NCBI GenBank assembly: GCA_937922785.1
Contig: CALAJQ010000015.1
Location: 1 to 64,000, forward strand
DNA from: an uncultured Acidimicrobiales bacterium
Lineage (GTDB): Bacteria > Actinomycetota > Acidimicrobiia > Acidimicrobiales > SZUA-35
DNA: 64,000 nt
Reading direction: 5' to 3'
The translations under genes were made by a program, and so were the position numbers. Below are positions 49,606 through 57,209 of this stretch, one piece after another (within the stretch, counting starts at the first letter, position 1; each line of letters starts with the position of its first letter). The notes beneath the pieces are model-generated. The model was not told the origin of the DNA and searched no databases. It was given only the letters and a program-made list of their open reading frames with translations.

Positions 49606-50628
49606 TTAGAGGCTGTTTGGAGCCGCTGGTGTCGTGGTTGGGGTGCGCCACGTAGTCGACGTAGTTGTCGGCTGAGTCGACTCAGTTGTGACTTCGCCGC
49701 CTGTTGTGGCCGTTTCTTCAGATGAGGCAATCGTGGTGCTGTCTTCGGAAGGCTCAGTTGTTGGCGCAGTAGTGTCGGGCGTGGAGGTTGGCGGAGCCGT
49801 AGTTGGCGTGGAGTTGTCAGCCGTTGTTGGTGGGCCGCAGTCAGGTGAGTCGGTGTCACACGGGCTAGCTGGGCAGTCAGCGTCGACGTCTGGGTCACAT
49901 ACTGGCGGCTCGGTCGTTGTTGTGGGCTCGCAAGGCTCAGTAGTTGTTGTAGAGCCTTCTACGTCAGGACAATCAGGCTTTGTAGTGGGCGGCGCAGTAG
50001 TTGTGGGCTCGCACGGAACAGTCGTTGACCCAGGCTGGGTGCTATCTACGCCACACGGCTCTGTAGTTGGCGTGGTCGGCTCGGGGGTGGTCGGCTCGGG
50101 CGAAGTAGTGGGCGGGCTAGTCGGAGGCTCAGTCGGTGGAGGTTCAGTCGTGGGCGGAACGGTTGTGGGTTCTTCGGTTGGAGAGTCCGGACCTGGCCAG
50201 GTTGGTGGGCTGGTGTCAGTATCGGGCTCAGTATCAGGAACGGTGGTGCTTGGAGGCGGCTCAGTTGTTGGAGGAGGCACGCGAGGGATTGTGTTGCCGG
50301 GACCGAGCGTTGGTTCGGGGTCGGTAGAAGTCGGGGCCCAGACTGTGGTGGTCGGGGCCTCAGTTGTTGTGGGCAGGTTGTCAGTAGTGGAGACCAGCGA
50401 AGTGGTCGTAGTTGTTGTTGAAGTGGTCGTTGTTGACGAACTCGTAGTTGAAGTCTCAGCAGCAAGGGAGCTGGAAGCTGCAGCGGCCTCGATGAGATCG
50501 CTTCTGACGCCCCAAGCACCGTATGTAATTGGACCTGCAATCAAGCCAGCTGACACGGTCGACAGCGCGACAGCGAGCAAGAGCCGAGGCGACCGAAGTG
50601 CCTCAAGGAAGCGTTCTGAATTGTTCAT
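49606..50628 (-). CDS. Thr/Pro-rich anchored surface protein
   Basis: A protein of about 340 residues that starts at ATG 50628 with a signal-anchor (RSPRLLLAVALSTVSAGLIA) and continues almost entirely in Thr, Pro, Ser and Glu, with stretches such as SSSTTTTSTTTTTT and PPTTEPPPTEPPTSPPTT, and a few scattered Cys (CGVDS, CEPTT, CDPDVDADC, CDTDSPDC). This is a mucin-like, probably O-glycosylated external stalk; no enzymatic domain is seen. A long frame also exists on the opposite strand (Ser/Val/Gly-rich), but the signal sequence supports the minus strand. A degenerate palindromic copy may lie in the signal region near 50501-50540. Confidence 0.72.
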   Translation of the reverse strand: MNNSERFLEALRSPRLLLAVALSTVSAGLIAGPITYGAWGVRSDLIEAAAASSSLAAETSTTSSSTTTTSTTTTTTSLVSTTDNLPTTTEAPTTTVWAPTSTDPEPTLGPGNTIPRVPPPTTEPPPSTTVPDTEPDTDTSPPTWPGPDSPTEEPTTVPPTTEPPPTEPPTSPPTTSPEPTTPEPTTPTTEPCGVDSTQPGSTTVPCEPTTTAPPTTKPDCPDVEGSTTTTEPCEPTTTTEPPVCDPDVDADCPASPCDTDSPDCGPPTTADNSTPTTAPPTSTPDTTAPTTEPSEDSTTIASSEETATTGGEVTTESTQPTTTSTTWRTPTTTPAAPNSL

Positions 50629-50823
50629 GTAGCGGGGCGGCACCTATGTGAACGGAAGACTTACAAGATAAAAAACTAGACCTACAGCGGTGTTTTAGCC
50701 GCCTAATCGGCACTTGTCGTCCCGTTCGGGTGGATTCACCTAGCTCGCGCACATAGGTAAATATTCGCTCATCCGCCAATGGAACGAACGCCCAAGCTAA
50801 ATCCGGTGCACAATTGAGGCTGC

Positions 50824-51414
50824 ATGAGCTCCAAAAACGGCCAAGAATCGGCTTCAGAAGCCAAAAATGCGCTCCGGGCCCGGGCGGTCAAGCGCCGGAA
50901 GACCACAGTCGGCGATTCCGCAGCAGTTTGTAGGTATTTGGAACCATTCCTTGTTTCCAACCTGAACCAGGGGAGTGGCGTTGTGGTGGTCTATGACGCA
51001 CTAAAGGGCGAGATCGATCTCGGCTCGTTATGGGATCCTAAGAAGCGTCAAAGCGAACCCGCAATTTCCTACGCCATTACCCGCACGCCCGAGACCGATA
51101 TGGACCTCACAGTCCACTTGGTGTCGGCCGAGCTAGAGCTTCACCGCTGGGGTTACCGCCAACCAGTAGCAGGCACCCACGAAGTCGATCTAAGCGAGAT
51201 AGCTGCGGTGCTAGTTCCCGCTCTTGCCTTTGACTTGAGCGGCGGTCGAATCGGTTGGGGAGCCGGCTACTACGATCGTTTGCTCGCTCGGATCAGACCC
51301 GACGCGCTAAAGATCGGCATTAGCGACGGCTTCATTGTGGACAAGGTGCCAACCGATGCCCACGATGTTGCCATGACTCACATCGCGACACCCAGTGGTG
51401 TGATTAGCGTTTAG
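50824..51414 (+). CDS. 5-formyltetrahydrofolate cyclo-ligase
   Basis: A 196-residue folate enzyme that turns 5-formyl-THF into 5,10-methenyl-THF using ATP. The family signature near the end is GGRIGWGAGYYDRLLARI (canonical GRGGGYYDR), and VLVPALAFDLSG precedes it. The N-terminal KNALRARAVKRRK is the usual basic start. Start ATG. It converges on the peroxiredoxin gene with an overlap of 11 bases. Confidence 0.9.
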   Translation: MSSKNGQESASEAKNALRARAVKRRKTTVGDSAAVCRYLEPFLVSNLNQGSGVVVVYDALKGEIDLGSLWDPKKRQSEPAISYAITRTPETDMDLTVHLVSAELELHRWGYRQPVAGTHEVDLSEIAAVLVPALAFDLSGGRIGWGAGYYDRLLARIRPDALKIGISDGFIVDKVPTDAHDVAMTHIATPSGVISV

Positions 51415-51865
51415 CGGCGTCCAAGTCGGCGATGACCTCGACTGCATGACCAGCTGGGTCAGTCACTTCGTAGGCCTTTGTGATGACACCTTCGGGATCG
51501 ATCAGGTATGAAATGCGCTGCGGGTAGTCGGCGTAGGGGTCGTCGCCAGAGCGAACAACTTCATACGCTGCGCCAATCTCACGTGACTCGTCTGACAGGA
51601 GATCAAACGGAAAGTCCTGGGATGACTTGAAGGTTGAGTTGTCCGCAGGGCTATCAAAGGATGCACCCAAGATGGTGCAGCCGAGTTCAACAAACATCTG
51701 GGCCTGATCACGCAGGCCGCCTCCTTGAAGCGTTCAACCTGGCGTGCTTGCTTTGGGATACCACCAAAACAGGACCCAACCGCCTTGAAGGTCTGACAGC
51801 GTTACATCGACACCGTCTGAATTCGGCGCGGTGAAATCTGGAGCGGTAGTACCAACTTCGAGCAT
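51404..51865 (-). CDS. Selenocysteine-containing peroxiredoxin (in-frame TGA at the peroxidatic position)
   Basis: Reading from ATG 51865 on the minus strand gives a continuous frame of 153 residues with one in-frame TGA (51734-51736, codon 44). The part before it (MLEVGTTAPDFTAPNSDG ... WYPKASTPG) and after it (TLQGGGLRD ... LGCTILGASFDSPADN) is an AhpC/TSA-type, BCP-like peroxiredoxin. The TGA is exactly where the peroxidatic Cys of TPGCT is expected. A perfect stem-loop, GGCCTG-CGTGAT-CAGGCC, begins 16 bases after the TGA. This is best read as a selenoprotein that reduces peroxides; a Gly replaces the second Cys of the BCP CxxxxC pair. A Cys remains at LGC. A simple nonsense mutation is the alternative. 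Confidence 0.82.
51701..51718 (-). promoter_or_regulatory. Candidate bacterial SECIS stem-loop
   Basis: GGCCTG-CGTGAT-CAGGCC on the minus strand: a perfect 6-bp stem with a 6-base loop, whose apical loop lies 22-27 bases after the TGA of the peroxiredoxin gene. Bacterial SECIS hairpins lie just downstream of the UGA inside the coding sequence, so both position and shape fit. Confidence 0.7.
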
Positions 51866-51906
51866 GGTGCTCACGGTACTGCGCGTTTTTGAGCGACACT
51901 AAAGCG

Positions 51907-52563
51907 ATGAAGTTTTATGAAGGCAAGAGTCGGCTGGTTTCAACCTCGGTTGTGGCGGCCAGCATGGCGCTAGCCGCCGCCGGGTGCAGCAGCGGAAGTG
52001 TTGAAGTGGCAACTACCGAAGTGGCGATAACCGAGGGTCTGGGCACCACAGAACAACCTGTCTACCGACCGGTTGAGGTCAGCGGCGACCCACTTGTGCA
52101 GCCCGCTTTGGATGGCGGTGCCGATCCTGCAGCTGGCGCTGTGGCCCCCGACCTTACCGGCGTCGGGCTTAATGGGCTGCCGGTGGAGATTAAGAACGAC
52201 GGCAGGCCCAAAGCCGTAGTGTTTGTGGCCCACTGGTGTCCCCATTGTCAGGCCGAAGTTCCGATTATCTCCGAACTTCTGGCCCAGGGCGAAAAGCCAG
52301 AAGGTATGGATCTCTACGTGGTTTCGACCGCCGTGTTCAGCGACAGGGAGAACTTCCCACCATCGGACTGGCTCAACTCCGCAGGGCTAGACGTGCCTCT
52401 TATGGCCGACTCAGCTGAGTTCGATGCCCTTATCGCTTTTGGCGGCGGAGGCTTCCCGTTTACGGTCTACCTCGACGGTGAAAACAGGGTGCTTAAGCGA
52501 ACTCAAGGAACTGCTAGCGCCGAGACGATCAAAGCCCTCTGGTTGGAGACTGCGGCCTCTTGA
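51907..52563 (+). CDS. Thioredoxin-like (TlpA-type) lipoprotein
   Basis: A 218-residue external thioredoxin-fold protein. ATG 51907 gives a lipoprotein signal (STSVVAASMALAAAGC with Cys lipidated). The redox site is VVFVAHWCPHCQAEVPI, a standard CPHC, and the cis-Pro is in GGFPFTVYLDG. Such proteins reduce partner disulfides outside the membrane. It is divergent from the selenocysteine-type peroxiredoxin with 41 bases between starts, so the pair may share regulation, although they act on different sides of the membrane. Confidence 0.88.
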   Translation: MKFYEGKSRLVSTSVVAASMALAAAGCSSGSVEVATTEVAITEGLGTTEQPVYRPVEVSGDPLVQPALDGGADPAAGAVAPDLTGVGLNGLPVEIKNDGRPKAVVFVAHWCPHCQAEVPIISELLAQGEKPEGMDLYVVSTAVFSDRENFPPSDWLNSAGLDVPLMADSAEFDALIAFGGGGFPFTVYLDGENRVLKRTQGTASAETIKALWLETAAS

Positions 52564-52591
52564 GTCATAGTTGAGTATGAGAGAGTTGAGT

Positions 52592-52828
52592 ATGAGCGAA
52601 TCCACAGGCGGTACTGACACACTGATCGACCGAGATCTGGCACCGGCCGATCCGGGCGACCATGATCGCTTCTCTCACTACGTGAAGAAGGACGAGGTCA
52701 TGCCCAGTGCCATCAACGGAACTCCTGTGAGGGCCTTGTGTGGGAAAATCTGGGTTCCGAACCGCGATCCGGAGAAGTTTCCGATGTGCCCGGAGTGCAA
52801 AGAGATCTACGACGCCTTGATGGCTTAG
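52592..52828 (+). CDS. DUF3039 family small protein
   Basis: A small protein of about 78 residues (start uncertain: ATG 52592, ATG 52577 or TTG 52571; the 5' end holds two copies of TTGAGTATGAG 15 bases apart). It has the DUF3039 pattern: HYVKKDEVMPSAINGTPVRA, then Cys in ALCGKIWVPNRDPEKFPMC and CPECKEIYDAL, which likely binds zinc. The family is confined to actinobacteria and has no known function. Confidence 0.83.
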   Translation: MSESTGGTDTLIDRDLAPADPGDHDRFSHYVKKDEVMPSAINGTPVRALCGKIWVPNRDPEKFPMCPECKEIYDALMA

Positions 52829-52855
52829 AGAGTGTCGTTGGCTTAGAGTCTGCTG

Positions 52856-53800
52856 ATGTCCAGCAAACCCAAAATCATTCTCGACTGCGACCCTGGTCTG
52901 GATGATGCAGTGGCAATCGTCGTGGCCGCCGAGCACACCGATCTCATTGGCATAACAACTGTTGGCGGAAACGCCCCATTAATAGATGTCACTAACAACG
53001 CCTTGTTGACATGTCAGGTGTTCGACCTGGAGGTGCCCGTCCATTCTGGCGCGGTAAGGCCCCTTGTTGCCGAGCCTCTACACGCCCCCGAAGTTCACGG
53101 TGAGAAAGGTTTTGACGGACCCAATCTTCCCGAGCTCACGCGGTCGGTCGATAGCGATGACGCCATTGGCTACATCATTGAGTCGGCCCGCTCGATCGAT
53201 GATTTGTGGATCGTGGCCACCGGGCCATTGACCAACCTGGCGATGGCCTTCGAACAAGCCCCAGACATCGTCACCAAAATCAATGGAGTCAGCTGGATGG
53301 GTGGCAGCGCAGCTGAAGGTAACCACACCGCTGCTGCAGAGTTCAACGCGCTGGTTGACCCAGAAGCGGTTGATCAAGTCTTTCGGGCCGGGCTTAACTG
53401 GCTGTTCATGGCCGGGCTTGACCTGACCCATCAGTTTAATACCGACGATGCGCTACAAGCGGCCGTCGAAGCAATTGGTACACCCGGCTCGCAAATGATC
53501 GCTGACCTTATGGCGAACTATCTAAACATGATGGACAACATCATCGGGGTGCGTTCGGGCGGGCTACACGACCCGTGTGCGGTGTTGGCCTTGACTCACC
53601 CGGACCTCATTGAACGGTCTATGCGTCATGTTGTGTGCGAGTTGGACGGAACCCATACGCGGGGAATGACGCTAGTAGACCAACGTGGATACCGCGACGG
53701 TGTCACGCCCAACGTCCACTGGGGTCACACCATTAAGTCTGATGCTGCAAAACAAGTAGTAATCAGCTCCGTTGCTGCCCAGTCCGGGCACCAGCTCTAA
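52856..53800 (+). CDS. Inosine-uridine-type nucleoside hydrolase
   Basis: A 314-residue hydrolase that releases ribose and base from nucleosides. The calcium-binding motif DCDPGLDDAVA is near residue 10, with TTVGGNAPL and GVSWMGGSA following. The C-terminal HDPCAVLAL supplies the late Asp. Its stop is nine bases before a ribokinase gene, so the two form a ribose salvage pair. Base preference cannot be told. Confidence 0.92.
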   Translation: MSSKPKIILDCDPGLDDAVAIVVAAEHTDLIGITTVGGNAPLIDVTNNALLTCQVFDLEVPVHSGAVRPLVAEPLHAPEVHGEKGFDGPNLPELTRSVDSDDAIGYIIESARSIDDLWIVATGPLTNLAMAFEQAPDIVTKINGVSWMGGSAAEGNHTAAAEFNALVDPEAVDQVFRAGLNWLFMAGLDLTHQFNTDDALQAAVEAIGTPGSQMIADLMANYLNMMDNIIGVRSGGLHDPCAVLALTHPDLIERSMRHVVCELDGTHTRGMTLVDQRGYRDGVTPNVHWGHTIKSDAAKQVVISSVAAQSGHQL

Positions 53801-53809
53801 GGCAGCGTT

Positions 53810-54709
53810 ATGGTCGATATTGCTGTAGTCGGCTCAATCAATATGGACATTTCTGTATTGGTGGGGTCCATACCGATTCCCGGCGAAACGGTGTTGGGTG
53901 GAGACGCACGATGGAGCGGCGGCGGTAAAGGCGCCAATCAGGCGGTTGCTGCTTCGCGGCTAGGTCGCAGGGTCGCGATGGTCGGATGTGTCGGTTCAGA
54001 TGCCGCTGGTGAAGATCTCGTGCAGCGGCTGACTAATGACCGAATCGACGTGTCACAAGTTCGGGTTCTGGATGGGGTCGCCAGTGGCTTGGCCCTCATT
54101 GCTGTGGATCAAACGACGGGGGAAAACTCGATTGTTGTAAGTCCCGGGGCGAATGCAAAGGTCGCCCCAGAGGGGGTCGGCCAAGCCGAGGCGGTGACGA
54201 GCGCCAAAGTGGTGCTCTTGCAGCTCGAGATTCCTATCGAGACTGTGGCGGCAGCGGCGGCTGCTGCTACCGGCACTGTGATTTTGAACCCGGCGCCAGC
54301 TCACCCGGCCGCAAGCCAGCTTCTGGCCGAAGTGGACGTCGTGATCCCGAACGAGCACGAGCTTGCGACCTTGGCAGGAACTGCTCCCCTTCATGAGGAG
54401 TCCGCTCTTTTGGAAGCAGCATTGGGATTAGCTGGCGACGCAGATGTTGTTGTGACAATGGGATCCAAGGGTGCGCTAGTTGTTCCGCGTCGAACCACGG
54501 GTGAACCTGTATTTGTTGCTGCTCATAGCGTTGAAGCGATTGACACCACCGCCGCCGGTGACTCCTTCTGCGGTGCCGTCGCCGACGCCCTTGCCCGCCA
54601 GCAAACACTCACTGCCGCTGTTGAGTGGGCGGTCAAAGTTGCGGCCCTGACAGTGCAAAGCCCGGGGGCTCAAGACTCGCTGCCGTACCTCACAGACCTC
54701 ACAGACTGA
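53810..54709 (+). CDS. rbsK: Ribokinase
   Basis: A 299-residue PfkB-family sugar kinase. The N-terminal GSINMDISVLVGSIP, the GGGKGANQAVAASRLG motif and the catalytic DTTAAGDSFCGAVADAL near residue 245 identify ribokinase. It phosphorylates ribose, which the nucleoside hydrolase just upstream would release. Start ATG. It converges on galE. Confidence 0.92.
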   Translation: MVDIAVVGSINMDISVLVGSIPIPGETVLGGDARWSGGGKGANQAVAASRLGRRVAMVGCVGSDAAGEDLVQRLTNDRIDVSQVRVLDGVASGLALIAVDQTTGENSIVVSPGANAKVAPEGVGQAEAVTSAKVVLLQLEIPIETVAAAAAAATGTVILNPAPAHPAASQLLAEVDVVIPNEHELATLAGTAPLHEESALLEAALGLAGDADVVVTMGSKGALVVPRRTTGEPVFVAAHSVEAIDTTAAGDSFCGAVADALARQQTLTAAVEWAVKVAALTVQSPGAQDSLPYLTDLTD

Positions 54710-54724
54710 GGCTGGCTGCCTACC

Positions 54725-55735
54725 TCAGTCGTAGCCGTTTGGGTGTCTCGATTGCCAGCGCCACGAGTCGGTCAACATCGTCTCCAGATTACGGTCCGCT
54801 CTCCAGTCCAGCTCCGCATGGGCCCTGGAAGGGTCGGCCAGCGAGGTGGCAATGTCTCCCGCTCGCCGATCTGCTATCTCATAGTTGATTTTGACTCCGC
54901 TAACAGCAGCCGTTGTCGCAATCACATCGAGAACAGAAGCGCCGTTTCCAGTTCCTAGGTTAATGGCTCTGCAGCCTGCGATCAGGTTGTCTAAAGCAGC
55001 GAGGTGGCCAGCGGCAAGGTCGACGACGTGGATGTAATCGCGAACACCGGTGCCATCGGCGGTGTCGTAGTTGTTGCCAAACACATTTACTTTCTCGCGG
55101 CGCCCCACAGCAACTTGCATTACAAACGGCACGAGGTTGTTTGGAATCCCTAGCGGGTCCTCGCCCATGTCGCCACTTTCGTGGGCACCAACCGGATTGA
55201 AGTAGCGCAACAGCGTGATCTGCCACCGGGAATCGCTTTTAGCTACTTCCCGGCAGATGTCTTCGATCATCAACTTGGTTGCGCCGTATGGATTGGTGGT
55301 GCGTAGTGGAGCGTCCTCGGGGATTGGCAGAGTTTCAGGATCGCCATAGACGGTCGCTGAAGACGAGAACACCAGATCCCATACGCCGGCAGCAGCCATG
55401 GCAGCCATCAGATTTAATGTCGACATTAGGTTGGTGCGGTAATAGCGGACCGGCTCTTCTACCGATTCGCCGACCGCTTTCAAGCCAGCGAAGTGGATCA
55501 CCGAAGTGATCGGAAACTTTGTAAATACCTCATCAAGAGAGCCAGCCTCGGTGAGATCAGCTTCGACAAACACAACTGATTTTCCGGAGAGCCGCTCAAC
55601 CGTTTCGAGACTTTTCTTGCTGGAGTTAGACAGATTGTCCACAACAACCACGTCGTCGCCTCGCTCTAGGAGTGCGAGAACAGTGTGGCTACCGATATAG
55701 CCGGCGCCTCCAGTGACAAGAATTGTCTGAGTCAT
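54725..55735 (-). CDS. galE: UDP-glucose 4-epimerase
   Basis: A 336-residue short-chain dehydrogenase fold epimerase that interconverts UDP-glucose and UDP-galactose. The NAD motif GGAGYIGSHT is at residue 8, followed by VVVDNLSNSS, the catalytic Ser region FSSSATVYGDP and the Tyr-Lys pair YGATKLMIED. The product feeds galactose into envelope polysaccharides. Start ATG. Confidence 0.93.
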   Translation of the reverse strand: MTQTILVTGGAGYIGSHTVLALLERGDDVVVVDNLSNSSKKSLETVERLSGKSVVFVEADLTEAGSLDEVFTKFPITSVIHFAGLKAVGESVEEPVRYYRTNLMSTLNLMAAMAAAGVWDLVFSSSATVYGDPETLPIPEDAPLRTTNPYGATKLMIEDICREVAKSDSRWQITLLRYFNPVGAHESGDMGEDPLGIPNNLVPFVMQVAVGRREKVNVFGNNYDTADGTGVRDYIHVVDLAAGHLAALDNLIAGCRAINLGTGNGASVLDVIATTAAVSGVKINYEIADRRAGDIATSLADPSRAHAELDWRADRNLETMLTDSWRWQSRHPNGYD

Positions 55736-55796
55736 TGGTTTCCAATCGGTCTGACCGTGCCCGGTTTGAGCGGCGGCGTTGACTAATGTTGCGGAC

Positions 55797-56351
55797 GTGA
55801 CTGCCCCAACCCAAACTAGGCCAGCCGGATGGTTTTATGCTGACGCCGAACCAGAGCCCGACGCCACTGGTTGGGACGGCCGCCTTTGGCCCGAGATATT
55901 GGGTTATGTGGGTCAGCCAGCCGAGCGACGGGTTCCGGCCTTGGTTGAGGACTTGCCTCCCATGTTCGAGGTGGTTGCCCTTCCTGAAAGCACAACCGAG
56001 ACTCCGGCAATCTCAGCGACGCAAACTAGCGAGCAGCCCGAGGAACCGGTTCCGGCTGTGGAGATGGCTGTGGCTGTCGTCGAGCCCGAAGAGTTGGTTC
56101 TGGCTGAGGTGGAGCCCGTATCCGGGCCTGAACACAGCCAGAACGAAGTCGTTGAGGTCGAAGATCTGGTTTTGGCTGTTGTGGAGCCCGTATCCGGGCC
56201 TGAACACAGCCAGAACGAAGTCGTGGAGCCTCGATCTGAAGCTCGGCTGGCAGCCGAGACCCACGCTCAATCTGCAACAATGGGCCACGTATTTGCGGTT
56301 CTCACTCTGGTGCTAGTTCTTGTTGCCGTTACTTTGGGAGTTGTTCTATGA
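55797..56351 (+). CDS. DUF2510-like membrane protein containing in-frame palindromic repeats
   Basis: A protein of about 184 residues (start GTG 55797; TTG 55779 also possible). The N-terminal DUF2510-like motif AGWFYADAEPEPDATGWDG is followed by a disordered acidic region and a C-terminal helix (VFAVLTLVLVLVAVTLGVVL). In the middle, palindromic repeats P6 and P7 are translated, giving two tandem 24-residue units each containing LVLA-x-VEPVSGPEHSQNEV. The gene overlaps the next one by ATGA. Function unknown; the repeats are described separately. Confidence 0.8.
   Translation: MTAPTQTRPAGWFYADAEPEPDATGWDGRLWPEILGYVGQPAERRVPALVEDLPPMFEVVALPESTTETPAISATQTSEQPEEPVPAVEMAVAVVEPEELVLAEVEPVSGPEHSQNEVVEVEDLVLAVVEPVSGPEHSQNEVVEPRSEARLAAETHAQSATMGHVFAVLTLVLVLVAVTLGVVL
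56096..56144 (+). repeat. Palindromic repeat P6, inside a coding region
   Basis: Starts GGTTCTGGCTGAGG and ends AACACAGCCAGAAC, with the core CCCGTATCCGGG. It is read in frame as LVLAEVEPVSGPEHSQN. Its arms agree less well than those of P1, as expected if coding constraint or decay acts on it. Confidence 0.88.
56168..56216 (+). repeat. Palindromic repeat P7, inside a coding region
   Basis: Starts GGTTTTGGCTGTTG and ends AACACAGCCAGAAC, with the same core as P6, exactly 72 bases (24 codons) downstream, and the same frame. It is read as LVLAVVEPVSGPEHSQN. P6 and P7 therefore look like a tandem duplication of repeat plus spacer. Confidence 0.88.
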
Positions 56352-56932
56352 GTCAGACATCAAGCGTCAGTGCGGGCTGGTACCACGCGGAAGGTGATCC
56401 CCTCGGAACTCATCGCTATTGGGATGGTGCGCACTGGCAAGGTGGCCCCCGCTTGGCCCAAAGTGTGGCCCGCAAGCAAGCCGAGTCGCTCGACTTTGGA
56501 GTCCCCGCCGACGCCGGGGCCAGGGTTATCGCCCGACTTGTCGATCTGATCGTTTGGCTGGTCATCAGTGTGTCAGTCCACGCTGCTTTGGGTGAACCCC
56601 TTGTTCGGGGCGGATCTGGCGCCAAGTGGTGGATTGCTGGGGTGATCTCGCTGGTAATCATCGGGACCTACGAAGTTGCATTGCCTCTAGTGCGCGGCGG
56701 AACGCTAGGCAAGCTGGCGATGGGGCTGGGAATAGTCTCGGCCGACGGTTCTCGGTTGGCCCAAGAGACAGCACTAATTCGAGTTGCTCCCGCAATGTTG
56801 GCAGCCATCCCAATCTTTGGTTTCTACCTAGCGGTAATCGTGGCTTTGATATCGATCCCTCTAATGTTTACAGACAAGCGATCTCAAGCTCTTTGGGACA
56901 AGCTGGCCCGAACTCTGGTGGTGAGAACCTGA
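56348..56932 (+). CDS. DUF2510 and RDD-domain membrane protein
   Basis: A 194-residue protein with an N-terminal DUF2510 motif (AGWYHAEGDPLGTHRYWDGA) and an RDD-type membrane domain with Arg/Asp near the first helix (GARVIARLVDLIVWLVISVS), then three further helices. RDD proteins are thought to act in ion transport or as membrane anchors. It overlaps the upstream DUF2510-like gene by ATGA and the next small gene by one base, so three membrane genes form one operon upstream of carD. Confidence 0.88.
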   Translation: MSQTSSVSAGWYHAEGDPLGTHRYWDGAHWQGGPRLAQSVARKQAESLDFGVPADAGARVIARLVDLIVWLVISVSVHAALGEPLVRGGSGAKWWIAGVISLVIIGTYEVALPLVRGGTLGKLAMGLGIVSADGSRLAQETALIRVAPAMLAAIPIFGFYLAVIVALISIPLMFTDKRSQALWDKLARTLVVRT

Positions 56933-57114
56933 TGGCTAGACAGTCAAAAGGGCCAGGGCGGGTACAACCCAAACAAGAAGTAGCTGCGCCGGTTGATGAT
57001 CGGCTGCCGTCAATGCGAAAACGCCGTCCGGTGGTCTTTTGGATGGTCATTCTCGGCGCCGGGGCGATGGTGTTGGCAACCGTTTCCGCCTTCATCGAAC
57101 TAATTCTCACCTAA
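56932..57114 (+). CDS. Small membrane protein of 60 residues
   Basis: Starts at ATG 56932, whose A is the last base of the upstream stop codon (TGATG). The basic N-terminal part (MARQSKGPGRVQPKQ ... RKRRPV) is followed by one hydrophobic helix (FWMVILGAGAMVLATVSAF), so it is probably a single-pass inner-membrane protein with its basic end inside. I do not recognise a family. The tight overlap with the RDD gene and the regular signal make it a likely real gene. Confidence 0.7.
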   Translation: MARQSKGPGRVQPKQEVAAPVDDRLPSMRKRRPVVFWMVILGAGAMVLATVSAFIELILT

Positions 57115-57209
57115 TCGATAGACCGCTCGCCCTACTTAATTCTTAACCGAGTGGGGTTTTTGCCCAGCATCTGCCATCCTGTGGTTTAGATCGATTTTGA
57201 GGACTTAGC

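Noticed and set aside
50501-50540. Palindromic repeat copy in the Thr/Pro-rich gene as a firm feature
   Set aside because: Only the left arm and core agree and the right arm is lost, so it may be coincidence; mentioned only as a possibility.
49688-50632. Long plus-strand frame opposite the Thr/Pro-rich gene (Ser/Val/Gly-rich)
   Set aside because: It is the shadow of Thr codons on the other strand; the minus strand has a signal anchor and a start, the plus strand has none.
51404-51865. Peroxiredoxin gene as a pseudogene or frameshift
   Set aside because: The frame is unbroken apart from one TGA, and this falls exactly on the catalytic Cys with a suitable hairpin behind it. A random nonsense mutation at this codon is much less likely, although not excluded without the sel genes.
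56096-56216. CRISPR-like array
   Set aside because: Only two units, spacers similar to each other and both within a translated frame; no cas genes in the window.
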